Shown piece after piece: positions 33,252 through 41,085 of a stretch of 64,000 bases of DNA (position 1 is its first letter; each line of letters starts with the position of its first letter). The translations under genes were made by a program, and so were the position numbers. The notes below the pieces were generated by a model that ran no database searches, was not told the origin of the DNA, and saw only the letters and a program-made list of their open reading frames with translations. Where the stretch lies: the NCBI GenBank assembly GCA_946221035.1, contig CAMIME010000008.1, forward strand, positions 1-64,000, given 5' to 3'. The stretch is from an uncultured Campylobacter sp. (GTDB lineage Bacteria; Actinomycetota; Actinomycetes; Mycobacteriales; Mycobacteriaceae).

Positions 33252-33872
33252 CTATGCGACCGTCGCTCCGAAGAGCGAGCCCACCGCGAACGTCGCGGCC
33301 AGTGCCAGGGTCCCGCCGACGAGGATGCGGGTGACGGCGCGGCCGACGGGGGCGTCGCCAAGCTTGGCGGAGAGGGTGCCGGTCAGCGCCAACGCGATGA
33401 GCGTGACGGCGAAGATCGCGGCGACGCGCCACGCCGCCGGCGCGAGAAGGGCAGCGGCAAACGGCAAGATCGCGCCCAGCAGGAACGACAAGAACGATGC
33501 GATGCCAGCTGACCACGGGTTGACCTGCTCTTCGTCGTCGTAGCCCATGGCCCGCTCGGAATCGCGCTGGGAGGACACCGAGACGTACTCGCCGAGAGCC
33601 ATCGACACCGCGCCGCCCACCACTGCTGCCAGGCCCGACATGGCGATCGCGTGGGAATCAGCGGTTGCGCCCGCCACGCCGACGACGACGGCGGCGGTGG
33701 AGACGATGCCGTCGTTAGCGCCTAACACCCCGGCTCTTAGTCGGTTGAGGCGCTCCCCGTCGCCGGGATTGCGCGCGGCGTCAGGCAGCTCTTCCGGCTT
33801 GGCGGCGCGGACATCGAAGGTCGCTTGGGTTTCGCAGGTGCAGGCGTTGGAGGCGTGAGTTGTGTGAGTCAT
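33252..33872 (-). CDS. VIT1/CCC1-family transporter
   Basis: 206 aa from ATG 33872, 7 nt after GATACT on the minus strand. A short cytosolic N-terminus with two Cys (NACTCETQ) precedes RLRAGVLGANDGIVSTAA, the family signature, then about five membrane segments with GEYVSVSSQRDSE between the second and third. Characterised members transport Fe2+ or Mn2+ out of the cytosol; metal specificity here is unknown. The upstream region contains TAGCCTG/CAGGCTA (33916-33942), which overlaps the end of the TDT gene and is only loosely like an iron-repressor site. Confidence 0.85.
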   Translation of the reverse strand: MTHTTHASNACTCETQATFDVRAAKPEELPDAARNPGDGERLNRLRAGVLGANDGIVSTAAVVVGVAGATADSHAIAMSGLAAVVGGAVSMALGEYVSVSSQRDSERAMGYDDEEQVNPWSAGIASFLSFLLGAILPFAAALLAPAAWRVAAIFAVTLIALALTGTLSAKLGDAPVGRAVTRILVGGTLALAATFAVGSLFGATVA

Positions 33873-33939
33873 GCCGCCCAGTATCACCGGTCCCGCGGCG
33901 GGTCGCAAGCATCCTTAGCCTGCCTTTATGCAGGTCAGG

Positions 33940-34884
33940 CTATGTTTTCTTAGGTGACGCTTTCCTCCCCTCGAGCGCCCATGTGACAAACCGACTTGAA
34001 CACAGGGCCCAGTGCACGATGAGCAGCACCGGGATGCTGAGCGCGACCACGTCCAACCATTCCGAGCCGTTGACCAGCGCCACTTGGTGGCCACCCATGC
34101 TCACCGTGCCCGGCGGGAAGGTGCACGACCACCACGCGGGGGAGTAGTCAACCCAGCGCGCGACGTTCGGGTAGAAGGTCACCATGGCGTACAGCGCCAG
34201 GGGGATCGCGATGATCAGCGCCACGTAGCCGTAGTACACCGAGAACTTACCGGGGTAGAGGACCTGTAGCGCGGTCGTCGATTGGCCGATCACGCCGAGG
34301 GGCACCCAGGCGGTTGCAGACTTCGGCCCCTTCAGATCAACCTCGCCGTGCCACGCCGCCCAGTACACGCGGATGAAGATGGGCACCGCAGTAAAGAGGG
34401 ACATGAGAAACATCGCGGTGCCGAGCACGTGGTAGAGCTGGCCGTACTCCCGAGCGCAGAAGCCCGCGACCGAGGCGGAGATCATCGGTCCGACTAGTGG
34501 GAGCCCCCAGGTGAACTTCGGGGGGCCGTCGAAACGCGTGAGCTGGATTGCCCACGTGATTACCGTCGGTGGCGCGCCGATCCAGAACGCGACGAGGCGG
34601 AACATGCCGTTGCCCGTCAGTCCAGAAAGTGCCGCGCCGAGGGCCAGGATGCCGATGAAGAACATCGACCACTCCGCCATGGTGGCTTGCTCGAAACTGG
34701 GGTGGCGGTAGCGCCAGAAGCCCGCAACCAGCACGACCAGGATCACGCACGAGATGGCAACGAACACCCCGGACGCCACGGGCAGGCCTTCCTCAACCAG
34801 CAGGCGGGCGACAATCGAGGTGCCCATGAGGCTTCCGCCCCACGCGGGGCCGGGTGGGGGCAGTTCGCGGAACTTATCAGTCAC
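33940..34884 (-). CDS. TDT (TehA/SLAC1-like) transporter
   Basis: 314 aa from GTG 34884, 7 nt after TACCAT on the minus strand (leaderless). About ten membrane segments (for example GVFVAISCVILVVLVAGF and WSMFFIGILALGAALSG), with the shared WxGxPPTVITW-like loops of the tellurite-resistance/dicarboxylate transporter group. These channels or exporters move anions such as C4-dicarboxylates, sulfite or chloride; in C. glutamicum a member (SucE) is unrelated, so the substrate here is open. Upstream lies a 75-bp block of palindromes. Confidence 0.7.
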   Translation of the reverse strand: MTDKFRELPPPGPAWGGSLMGTSIVARLLVEEGLPVASGVFVAISCVILVVLVAGFWRYRHPSFEQATMAEWSMFFIGILALGAALSGLTGNGMFRLVAFWIGAPPTVITWAIQLTRFDGPPKFTWGLPLVGPMISASVAGFCAREYGQLYHVLGTAMFLMSLFTAVPIFIRVYWAAWHGEVDLKGPKSATAWVPLGVIGQSTTALQVLYPGKFSVYYGYVALIIAIPLALYAMVTFYPNVARWVDYSPAWWSCTFPPGTVSMGGHQVALVNGSEWLDVVALSIPVLLIVHWALCSSRFVTWALEGRKASPKKT

Positions 34885-34910
34885 GCGGGCTATGGTAATC
34901 CCTTTCAGGT

Positions 34911-34990
34911 CCGAGTCGTCTAGCGGGCTGCCCGGCCCCGCTAGACCCGAGTCTTCCAGCAGCTCCCCAGACGCCACTAGAAGACTCGGG
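34911..34990. promoter_or_regulatory. Two abutting perfect palindromes upstream of the TDT gene
   Basis: First: GTCTAGCGGG (34918-34927) with CCCGCTAGAC (34937-34946). Second: CCCGAGTCTTC (34946-34956) with GAAGACTCGGG (34980-34990). CCGAGTC at 34911-34917 repeats the second left arm, so it could also pair with GACTCGG at 34983-34989. The block lies upstream of the TDT promoter and beyond the PIN operon end; no U-tract on either strand. Confidence 0.65.
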
Positions 34991-35070
34991 CAGGGTCGGC
35001 CGAAGTGGCGCACTTTCGGACAACCCTTGACCCCCACCTGTTTTCCCACACGTCCCAATCCGCGCTGACA

Positions 35071-35592
35071 CTACTCAGGCAATGTAGCGCCCGGTTGGTC
35101 TGGGAGTGCGAACCCCTTCTCCTCGCCGGGAAAGAACGAAAGCTCCGGTGGAGGGCCAATTTTTATCTCGGGAATCGAGTCGGAGTGTTTGATGAGACCG
35201 TCATCAGTTGTGAAGAGGTGCTCGCAGTCGGACTCGACTGCACAGGCGAGAATAGTGGCATCCGGCGGTTTGATGAGAAAGGTGGTGCAGTAGTCGCGAG
35301 CGCGGAGCATGACCTTTCGGTTCACTTCCATCCACAGTACATCCGCGTTGTCGAAGAAAAGCCGCGCGGACTGGACCTCCGCGTTGTCGATGGGGCCGGC
35401 GGTTGCACCACCTCGCATCCCGTAGGCGCCGACCCCTTCGACTCCCACCAACGTGGATAGAACCACCTCGAATCCTCCGTGCCGAAGCACGGCTTCGGTT
35501 CGGTCGTTGAGATTTTCGTCTTCTTCCAGAAACAAGCTGATGAATAGACTTGAGTCGATAGCGACGCGAACGGGCTGTTCTCTACGAGCCAT
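35071..35592 (-). CDS. PIN-domain protein, toxin-like
   Basis: 173 aa from ATG 35592. The PIN acidic residues are visible: D13 in VAIDSSLF, Glu in STLVGVEGV, Asp in IKPPDATILACA and Asp in FTTDDGLI. This matches VapC-type Mg-dependent ribonucleases. The C-terminal 25 residues are an extra tail (PPELSFFPGEEKGF). The gene overlaps its upstream partner by 11 bp, and codon choice is more AT-rich than the surroundings, suggesting transfer. Toxin role is inferred from fold and operon layout; the partner is not a normal VapB. Confidence 0.7.
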   Translation of the reverse strand: MARREQPVRVAIDSSLFISLFLEEDENLNDRTEAVLRHGGFEVVLSTLVGVEGVGAYGMRGGATAGPIDNAEVQSARLFFDNADVLWMEVNRKVMLRARDYCTTFLIKPPDATILACAVESDCEHLFTTDDGLIKHSDSIPEIKIGPPPELSFFPGEEKGFALPDQPGATLPE

Positions 35593-36370
35593 AGGCGCTC
35601 GCTTCCTGGGCGCGAAGTTCACGCATAATTGCCTGCGTGGTCATACCCTCGTCCCTCAGCCGCTTCCAGATACCTCGGCCGGAAACAGCAGTCGGCGACG
35701 GGACTGCCTCGACGTTCTTGGCATCTATTTCTTCCGGAGCGTTGGATTCAGGGTGCCGCTTCAACAGCCCCGAGACCTCAACGATTCGCCGGAGGTTCAT
35801 CCGAATCGCCTCATCAAGGTCTTCATCGAAAGTGACCCGAACATCTTTGTTAGTGAGCTCGTCTCGTAGCGTCGCACTAAGCCCGTTGGAACCGTCCTTG
35901 TAACTGTGGAGCTTGCCAACGACGGACCCGATTGAAATGGGAGTCTTTTTCATGGCTTCCTGAATGGATTTGAGAAGAACCGAGTCGAGTTGCAATGACC
36001 GCTTGGTGGTCAGCCCTAAAATCTCGGCGGAATCAACTCCATTCCGATGTGAGAGCTTTGCTAAGTCCCGAAGCAGAGTTGCCTGTCTCGATGACCAGTT
36101 AGGTGGCAACACTTGCTTCGTCCGAATTAGGTCAACGGCATGGATGATCGCTTGCTCCGCTGCTGGCGGAGCTGCAACGCCTGTCACAGTGCTACCGGTT
36201 CGAAGGGATGCCATTTTGACTGGACCTCCGTCAGGGTTGAAGCTGCCCACGAGCTTTCTGAGAAGTTCGAGCCCCTCCGCGACAGTTTTTGCGTCGATTC
36301 CACCAAGCTCGCCATTGAGCTTGAGCTCGACAACCTGGAGCGATTCCTGATCTGGGGTACGGTCTTTCAT
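35582..36370 (-). CDS. Partner of the PIN protein, unrecognised (putative antitoxin)
   Basis: 262 aa from ATG 36370, with a strong GGAGGTGA site 2-3 nt upstream; TAGACT (36414-36409) is a possible -10. Residues 10-85 look like a compact alpha/beta domain (VVELKLNGELGGIDAKTVAE, then KMASLRTGSTVTG), residues 90-215 are mixed, and the last 35 (GIWKRLRDEGMTTQAIMREL) form a helical segment next to the toxin start. Far larger than VapB antitoxins (70-100 aa) and without an obvious ribbon-helix-helix or AbrB domain. Function inferred only from the 11-bp overlap with the PIN gene. Confidence 0.55.
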   Translation of the reverse strand: MKDRTPDQESLQVVELKLNGELGGIDAKTVAEGLELLRKLVGSFNPDGGPVKMASLRTGSTVTGVAAPPAAEQAIIHAVDLIRTKQVLPPNWSSRQATLLRDLAKLSHRNGVDSAEILGLTTKRSLQLDSVLLKSIQEAMKKTPISIGSVVGKLHSYKDGSNGLSATLRDELTNKDVRVTFDEDLDEAIRMNLRRIVEVSGLLKRHPESNAPEEIDAKNVEAVPSPTAVSGRGIWKRLRDEGMTTQAIMRELRAQEASAYGS

Positions 36371-36537
36371 GGTCACCTCCCACACGATTTCCGTTCTTGT
36401 ACTGCATGAGTCTATTCGCCTGAACGACATCACAGCGCCTTCAGCTCGAACACGCGACCTGATAAACGCTTTAGCCAGCGAAAGAAAACAATCTAAACCG
36501 CCTCGACATCAGTCGAGAGATGCTCACCGTCGGGGAG

Positions 36538-36841
36538 CTATGCCAGGCTGTCAAAGTGCAAGTCGAGGTGGACCAGCACAGGGGCGTTCTCTGCTCTGAT
36601 CCGTTCGACTGGATTATTCGAGCCCATTCCGAAGTTGCTTCAACCATCCCGCAACAGCTTTCAACCGCGGGTCGTCTTCCAACTCGATTCGCTCCCACGT
36701 CGCGGGGTACGTGTTGTTGGTTGTGTGCAAAGCGTAGAAGGTGTTCGGCGCGGCTTGGGCTTCCCAGGAGTGGTCTGCTGGCTGTGGTGGGTGGTGGTCT
36801 TGACAGCGTGTCGGCGAACAGACGGCCGCGCCGAAACCGCC
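36538..36841 (-). pseudogene. Frameshifted gene remnant between glnA and the PIN operon
   Basis: Directly after the glnA stop the minus strand reads protein-like sequence with no start codon: APNTFYALHTTNNTYPATWE, then ERIELEDDPRLKAVAGWLKQ and LRNGLE ending at a TAA (36614-36616). In the next frame it continues NNPVERIRAENAPVLVHLDL and HFDSLA to a TAG (36538-36540). The two pieces read as one C-terminal region broken by a frameshift near 36615-36625. Family not recognised. The gap 36371-36537 holds only a CTCGAC/GTCGAG hairpin (36502-36517) and the partner gene's promoter. Confidence 0.5.
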
Positions 36842-38278
36842 CTAGCAGTCGAAGTACAGCTCGAACTCCAGCGGCGTGGGACGCAGGCGCGCCGGGGTGA
36901 TCTCGTTAGCAACCTTCAACGCGACGTAGCTCTGAATGAGGTCCTCGGTGAACACGTCGCCCTCGGTGAGGAACTCGTGGTCCGCCTCAAGTGCCGCGAG
37001 CGCAGCCTCGAGGGACGTCGGTGCCTGCGGGATGTCCTTGGCTTCCTCCGGCGGGAGCTCGTAGAGGTCCTTGTCCACCGGCGCATGCGGCTCGATGCGG
37101 TTCTTGATGCCGTCGATACCGGCCATGAGCATAGCGGCGAAGCCCAGGTAGGGGTTGCCCGAGGGGTCGGGCGCGCGGAACTCGATGCGCTTGGCCTTCG
37201 GGTTGGTGCCGGTGATCGGGATGCGAACGGCCGCGGAGCGGTTGCGCTGGGAGTACACGAGGTTGATCGGTGCTTCGAAGCCCGGCACGAGGCGGTGGTA
37301 GGAGTTCAGCGTCGGGTTGGTGAACGCGAGGACTGCGCCTGCGTGCTCGAGGACACCGCCGATGTACCAGCGGGCGATGTCGGACAGGCCGCCGTAGCCG
37401 GACTCGTCGTAAAACAGCGGCTCGCCGCCCTTCCACAGCGACATGTGGGCGTGCATGCCCGAGCCGTTGTCGCCGGCAAGCGGCTTCGGCATGAAGGTGA
37501 CGGTTTTGCCGAACTCATGCGCGGTGTTGCGGATGATGTACTTGAAGTCCTGCATGTCATCGGCCGCGTGAAGCAGGGAGTTGAAACGGTAGTTGATCTC
37601 CTGTTGGCCGCCGTTGCCCACCTCGCGGTGGAAGCGCTCGATGTCGAAGCCGGCGTTTGCCAGGTTCAGCACCATCGCGTCGCGCACCTCGACGGTCTTG
37701 TCGTGCGGCGGGACCGGGAAGTATCCGCCCTTGACGCGGTTTTTGTAGCCGAGGTTGGGGCTGCCGTCGTTCTCGGTGAGCTCGCCGCGGTTCCACCAGC
37801 CCTCTGCGGAGTCGACCTCGAAGAAGGAGTGGTCGCTTTCGACCTCGTAGCGCACGGAGTCGAAGAGGTAGAACTCGGCTTCGGCGCCGATGAAGCAGGT
37901 GTCCGCGATGCCCGTGGACTGCAGGTACTCCTCGGCCTTCTTGGCCACGTTGCGCGGGTCGCGGGAGAACGGCTCGTGGGTGAACGGGTCGTTGACAAAG
38001 AACTTGACGTTCAGTGTCTTCGCGGAGCGGAACGGATCGAGGCGCGCGGTCTTCAGATCCGGCATGAGCGTCATGTCGGACTCTTCGATGGTGGTGAAGC
38101 CGCGGATGGAGGATCCGTCAAAGGCCAGGCCCTCTTCCATCACGTCTTCGTTAAACATTGAGGCCGGGATGGAGAAGTGGTGCTCGATGCCCGGGAGGTC
38201 GGTGAAGCGGACGTCGATGAACTCCACCCCCTCGTCGGTGATGAATTTCTTGGCGTCCTCGATGTTGTCGAACGACAC
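36842..38278 (-). CDS. glnA: Glutamine synthetase type I
   Basis: 478 aa from GTG 38278 (VSFDNIEDAKKF), chosen because AAGGAG lies 6 nt upstream; the longer ATG version adds 16 unconserved residues. Forms glutamine from glutamate, ammonia and ATP; dodecamer in the cytosol. Motifs: LAFDGSSIRGFTTI, AEAEFYLFD, KPLAGDNGSGMHAHMSLWK, NRSAAVRIPI. Adenylylation Tyr406 is present in DKDLYELPPEE, the target of the GlnE encoded near 26-29 kb. A TAAACT -10 and a degenerate dispersed-motif copy lie in the upstream gap shared with the RDD gene. Confidence 0.96.
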   Translation of the reverse strand: MSFDNIEDAKKFITDEGVEFIDVRFTDLPGIEHHFSIPASMFNEDVMEEGLAFDGSSIRGFTTIEESDMTLMPDLKTARLDPFRSAKTLNVKFFVNDPFTHEPFSRDPRNVAKKAEEYLQSTGIADTCFIGAEAEFYLFDSVRYEVESDHSFFEVDSAEGWWNRGELTENDGSPNLGYKNRVKGGYFPVPPHDKTVEVRDAMVLNLANAGFDIERFHREVGNGGQQEINYRFNSLLHAADDMQDFKYIIRNTAHEFGKTVTFMPKPLAGDNGSGMHAHMSLWKGGEPLFYDESGYGGLSDIARWYIGGVLEHAGAVLAFTNPTLNSYHRLVPGFEAPINLVYSQRNRSAAVRIPITGTNPKAKRIEFRAPDPSGNPYLGFAAMLMAGIDGIKNRIEPHAPVDKDLYELPPEEAKDIPQAPTSLEAALAALEADHEFLTEGDVFTEDLIQSYVALKVANEITPARLRPTPLEFELYFDC

Positions 38279-38328
38279 GTGCGTCTCCTTGATGGTGGAC
38301 AATTGAACGCCGCCAAGTTTATCCAATC

Positions 38329-38350
38329 GAGCTTTCGCTTAGCGACGATC
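38329..38350 (-). repeat. Dispersed motif copy, degenerate, in the glnA promoter region
   Basis: On the minus strand: GATCGTCGCTAAGCGAAAGC followed by TC, between glnA and the RDD gene and just upstream of the glnA -10. Confidence 0.35.
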
Positions 38351-38374
38351 ACACGCCCACTACACTCACCTTCC

Positions 38375-38845
38375 ATGGCTGCATCACCGCGTTGGCAAGA
38401 CGGGCCCGAGCTGCCCAACCAGTTCACAGGCGAGGATTACGAGCCTGCGTACCCGGGCGAGCAGTTCGGGTTGCCGGAGCACGGTCCGGGGTCGCAGGCA
38501 TCCGTGTTGCGGCGCATGGGTGCGGTGTTGATCGACTGGATCATCTGCCAGATTGCGGCGGTGCTGATCACGTTGAATACCAACCAGTTGGGTGACTGGC
38601 CCACGCTGACCTACCTGCTGTGGTTGGCGCTGGGCATCCTGTGCGGCTGGCTGTTCGCGCGCACCCCGGGAATGGCGATGCTGGGCATGGGGGTTGCGCG
38701 GATGGATGCGAACGAGCCCGTCGGCTTCTGGCGCGCTGCGGTGCGCACCATCCTCACCGGTTTCGTGCTGCCGGCGGCGCTGGTGGATGCCGACGGCCGC
38801 GGCATGCACGACCGCGCCACCAACACCACCGTGATCCGCGGCTAG
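38375..38845 (+). CDS. RDD family membrane protein
   Basis: 156 aa. The RDD signature begins at about residue 44 (SVLRRMGAVLIDWIICQI), followed by two further membrane segments (LTYLLWLALGILCGWLF and the AAVRTILTGFVLPAAL stretch). The N-terminal 40 residues are soluble. Family role unclear; some members are linked to transport. ATG 38375 is 8 nt after TACACT (38361-38366), so leaderless. Divergent from glnA, as in other corynebacteria, and converges with the ThrE gene 4 bp downstream. Confidence 0.85.
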   Translation: MAASPRWQDGPELPNQFTGEDYEPAYPGEQFGLPEHGPGSQASVLRRMGAVLIDWIICQIAAVLITLNTNQLGDWPTLTYLLWLALGILCGWLFARTPGMAMLGMGVARMDANEPVGFWRAAVRTILTGFVLPAALVDADGRGMHDRATNTTVIRG

Positions 38846-38849
38846 GTAG

Positions 38850-40169
38850 CTACTGGTTGATCGGCCGGATTGACCCGTCGAGGGTTTTGTCGAAGTCGAT
38901 GTAGCGCGAGAACGCCCACGTCTTGTCTGTAAGCATGCGCGCCACGGTCAGGCCTGCGGCGAGGAAGAGTACGACCAGGGTGACTTCGGTGAAGCGGTAG
39001 ATCGCCTCAGGGGTGTCGCCGACGGCGAAGTTGTGCACCGCGGCGTAGATGGTGGTGCCGGGAATCATGACCACCGAGGCGGGGATGGTGACCGTGACGC
39101 GCGGCACGTTGGCCAGGCGGCCGGCCTGGCTCCCGATGACGCCGATAAGCAGCGCAGCCAGAAACGCCGCGAGGTAGTTGCGCACACCTACTCCCAGAAG
39201 CGCGAGCCTGGCCACGTTAGCCACCATCCCTAACACCGCCGCGAGCAGCGCCATGCGGCGAGAGGAGTTGAACAGCAGTGCGAAGCATCCCACCGCCACG
39301 AAGCTGGAGATCGCACCGGAGATGAAGAACGCGGCGTCGTATGTCTGCGGCCGGGCGGGCGCGTCCGGGGTTCCTGAAAGCATGGCCACCACGGACACAG
39401 TGAGCATGATCACCGTAATCACCTCAATGGCGAACATCAGGCGCGGGATACCAGCGGTGAAGTCGAACCGGGACAGGTCGACGAACGAGGAGAACAGGGG
39501 AAAGCCCGGGATCAGGAACAATACGGCGGCGATGAAACCGGGGGAGATGTCCGCGGGCAGCGGCAGAAGGTACGCGATGAGTAGGAAGAGCGAGGAGGAC
39601 ACCAGTGCCGCCACCGCCGTCACACCCAGCAGGTTGAGGTGAGTGTGGTGGAGCTTCACGCGCACCCACTGGCCGATCGCCGCGCTGATGAACACCACCG
39701 CTGCGGTGATCAGGCCGTAACGGTTCAACACCGCGAAGCCAGCGCAGGCGAGACCGGCGGCGATGCACGCCATCCACAGCGGCCACCGCGGCGTGGGGAT
39801 GCGCTCGATCTCGTCGAGCGCCGCGTTAATCTCGTCGGCAGTGTGGTAGCTCTGCAGCATGGAGTGGGCAGTGGACTCCAGCGCCTCAATGCGCGACGCG
39901 TTCACGCCCGGCAGAGGTACGTCCGCCACCACGGTGCGGAACTGCTCGCCTTTGTGGAAGGTGGCGCTGATGGTGTTGAAGCCGACGAGCACGTCGGCGT
40001 TGTCAAAGCCCAGGGAGCGCGCGCAGCGCTTCACCGAGCGGATGACACGGTAGCCGGCGGCGCCGGAGGAGAGCAGCATCATGCCGAAACGAAGGCAGGT
40101 GTTGGCCTCCGCCGCCATGTCGGCGTGCCCGGCTGTACCCGAACTACCCGGGGAAAGGTTGTGATCCAC
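38850..40169 (-). CDS. Threonine/serine exporter, ThrE family
   Basis: 439 aa with GTG start 40169, 9 nt after TACAAT. An N-terminal soluble domain (residues 1-130, RFGMMLLSSGAAGYRVIRSV) typical of the ThrE family (DUF1212) is followed by about ten membrane segments, here fused in one chain. ThrE of C. glutamicum exports threonine and serine; this protein has the same architecture and length class (489 aa there), so it may be the orthologue or a paralogue. Cytoplasmic membrane. Confidence 0.82.
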   Translation of the reverse strand: MDHNLSPGSSGTAGHADMAAEANTCLRFGMMLLSSGAAGYRVIRSVKRCARSLGFDNADVLVGFNTISATFHKGEQFRTVVADVPLPGVNASRIEALESTAHSMLQSYHTADEINAALDEIERIPTPRWPLWMACIAAGLACAGFAVLNRYGLITAAVVFISAAIGQWVRVKLHHTHLNLLGVTAVAALVSSSLFLLIAYLLPLPADISPGFIAAVLFLIPGFPLFSSFVDLSRFDFTAGIPRLMFAIEVITVIMLTVSVVAMLSGTPDAPARPQTYDAAFFISGAISSFVAVGCFALLFNSSRRMALLAAVLGMVANVARLALLGVGVRNYLAAFLAALLIGVIGSQAGRLANVPRVTVTIPASVVMIPGTTIYAAVHNFAVGDTPEAIYRFTEVTLVVLFLAAGLTVARMLTDKTWAFSRYIDFDKTLDGSIRPINQ

Positions 40170-40195
40170 GGTTACGGGATTGTATGCAGGCAGTG

Positions 40196-40221
40196 AAAAG
40201 CCCGCAGGGTGAACTGCGGGC
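40196..40221 (-). terminator. Intrinsic terminator of the DUF4191 gene
   Basis: Stem GCCCGCAG/CTGCGGGC (40200-40207 and 40214-40221), with CTTTTC on the minus strand after it. It lies 20 bp past the stop of the 40242-41033 gene; a dispersed-motif copy fills the gap. Confidence 0.75.
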
Positions 40222-40243
40222 CGTCGATAAGCAAAGGCTCCCT
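40217..40243 (+). repeat. Dispersed motif copy at a gene end
   Basis: CGGGCCGTCGATAAGCAAAG followed by GCTCCCT, spanning the space between a stop codon and the terminator stem. Confidence 0.55.
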
Positions 40244-41033
40244 ATTTGCCTGCTTGGCGCTGCTGCATGCGGCGCATCTTGCGGTTCATGCCAGACATGT
40301 TCTGCGCCTGCTTCGGCATGGGGCCGCCCGGAAGGCCCGGGATTTGGCCGGGGCGGTTGCGCGAATCCATCGCCTCCAGCTTGGAGTTGAGGGAGTACAC
40401 CTCGTCCTTCTGGTAGTTCTTCGGCAGCTTGAGCAGGTGCTTCTGCAGGTCGCGGTTGCGCACTTGGCCCTCGCCCTCACCGGCGTAGACCTCATAGACC
40501 GGCACGCCGGCGAGCAGGCGCTCCACGCGCTTGCGCTCCTTGGACATCAGCGGCTTGAGGCGGTTCGGGTCGCCCTCGCCCACCAGCACCACGCCGGGGT
40601 TGCCCACCACGCGGTGGACGGTGTCCATGTGGGTGTTGGCCTGGACACCGGCTTTGGTCAGCCACACGATGCCCATCGTGTTGCGCATGTTCTCCAGGGT
40701 CCAGCCGGCGGCGCCGGGGGTGTCGCCGACCTCGTCATACATCGACTTTTCCAGGCGGCGGGAGAAGACGAACATCGCCAGCACCGCGCCCAAGAGCAGG
40801 CCCAGGACCAGCATGAACCACCTGCCGCCCCACCACAGTCCGAGGAGGAAGAACAGCAGGCCCATACCCAACACGCACGCGAGCATGATCGGAATGAGCT
40901 GCTTGTCACGCTTGCGCTGGATGTCGAACGCCTGCTTGAGCTGGCCGCGCGTTGCCTTGCCTTTGGCGCGTTTCGCCGCGCGCTGTTCCTTCTTCGCCGC
41001 CTTTTGGGCAGCCTTATCCTGCTGCTGAGCCAT
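40242..41033 (-). CDS. DUF4191 membrane protein
   Basis: 263 aa from ATG 41033, 7 nt after TACGGT (leaderless). Lys/Arg/Ala-rich N-terminus (residues 1-45), two close membrane segments at about 47-68 and 70-92 (LIPIMLACVLGMGLLFFLLG, RWFMLVLGLLLGAVLAMFVF), then a cytosolic domain with VVGNPGVVLVGEGDPNRLK and a basic Met/Gln-rich tail. DUF4191 is actinobacterial and conserved next to lipA; function unknown. Followed by an intrinsic terminator. Confidence 0.88.
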   Translation of the reverse strand: MAQQQDKAAQKAAKKEQRAAKRAKGKATRGQLKQAFDIQRKRDKQLIPIMLACVLGMGLLFFLLGLWWGGRWFMLVLGLLLGAVLAMFVFSRRLEKSMYDEVGDTPGAAGWTLENMRNTMGIVWLTKAGVQANTHMDTVHRVVGNPGVVLVGEGDPNRLKPLMSKERKRVERLLAGVPVYEVYAGEGEGQVRNRDLQKHLLKLPKNYQKDEVYSLNSKLEAMDSRNRPGQIPGLPGGPMPKQAQNMSGMNRKMRRMQQRQAGK

Positions 41034-41085
41034 GGCACCTACCGTAACGCACGGCTCAGACAGGGCAAAAGACGGGGCAAAAGCG

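Noticed and set aside
33916..33942. TAGCCTG/CAGGCTA repeat as an iron-repressor (DtxR) box upstream of the VIT gene
   Set aside because: The spacing and centre do not match the 19-bp DtxR consensus; it overlaps the end of the TDT gene and may be chance.
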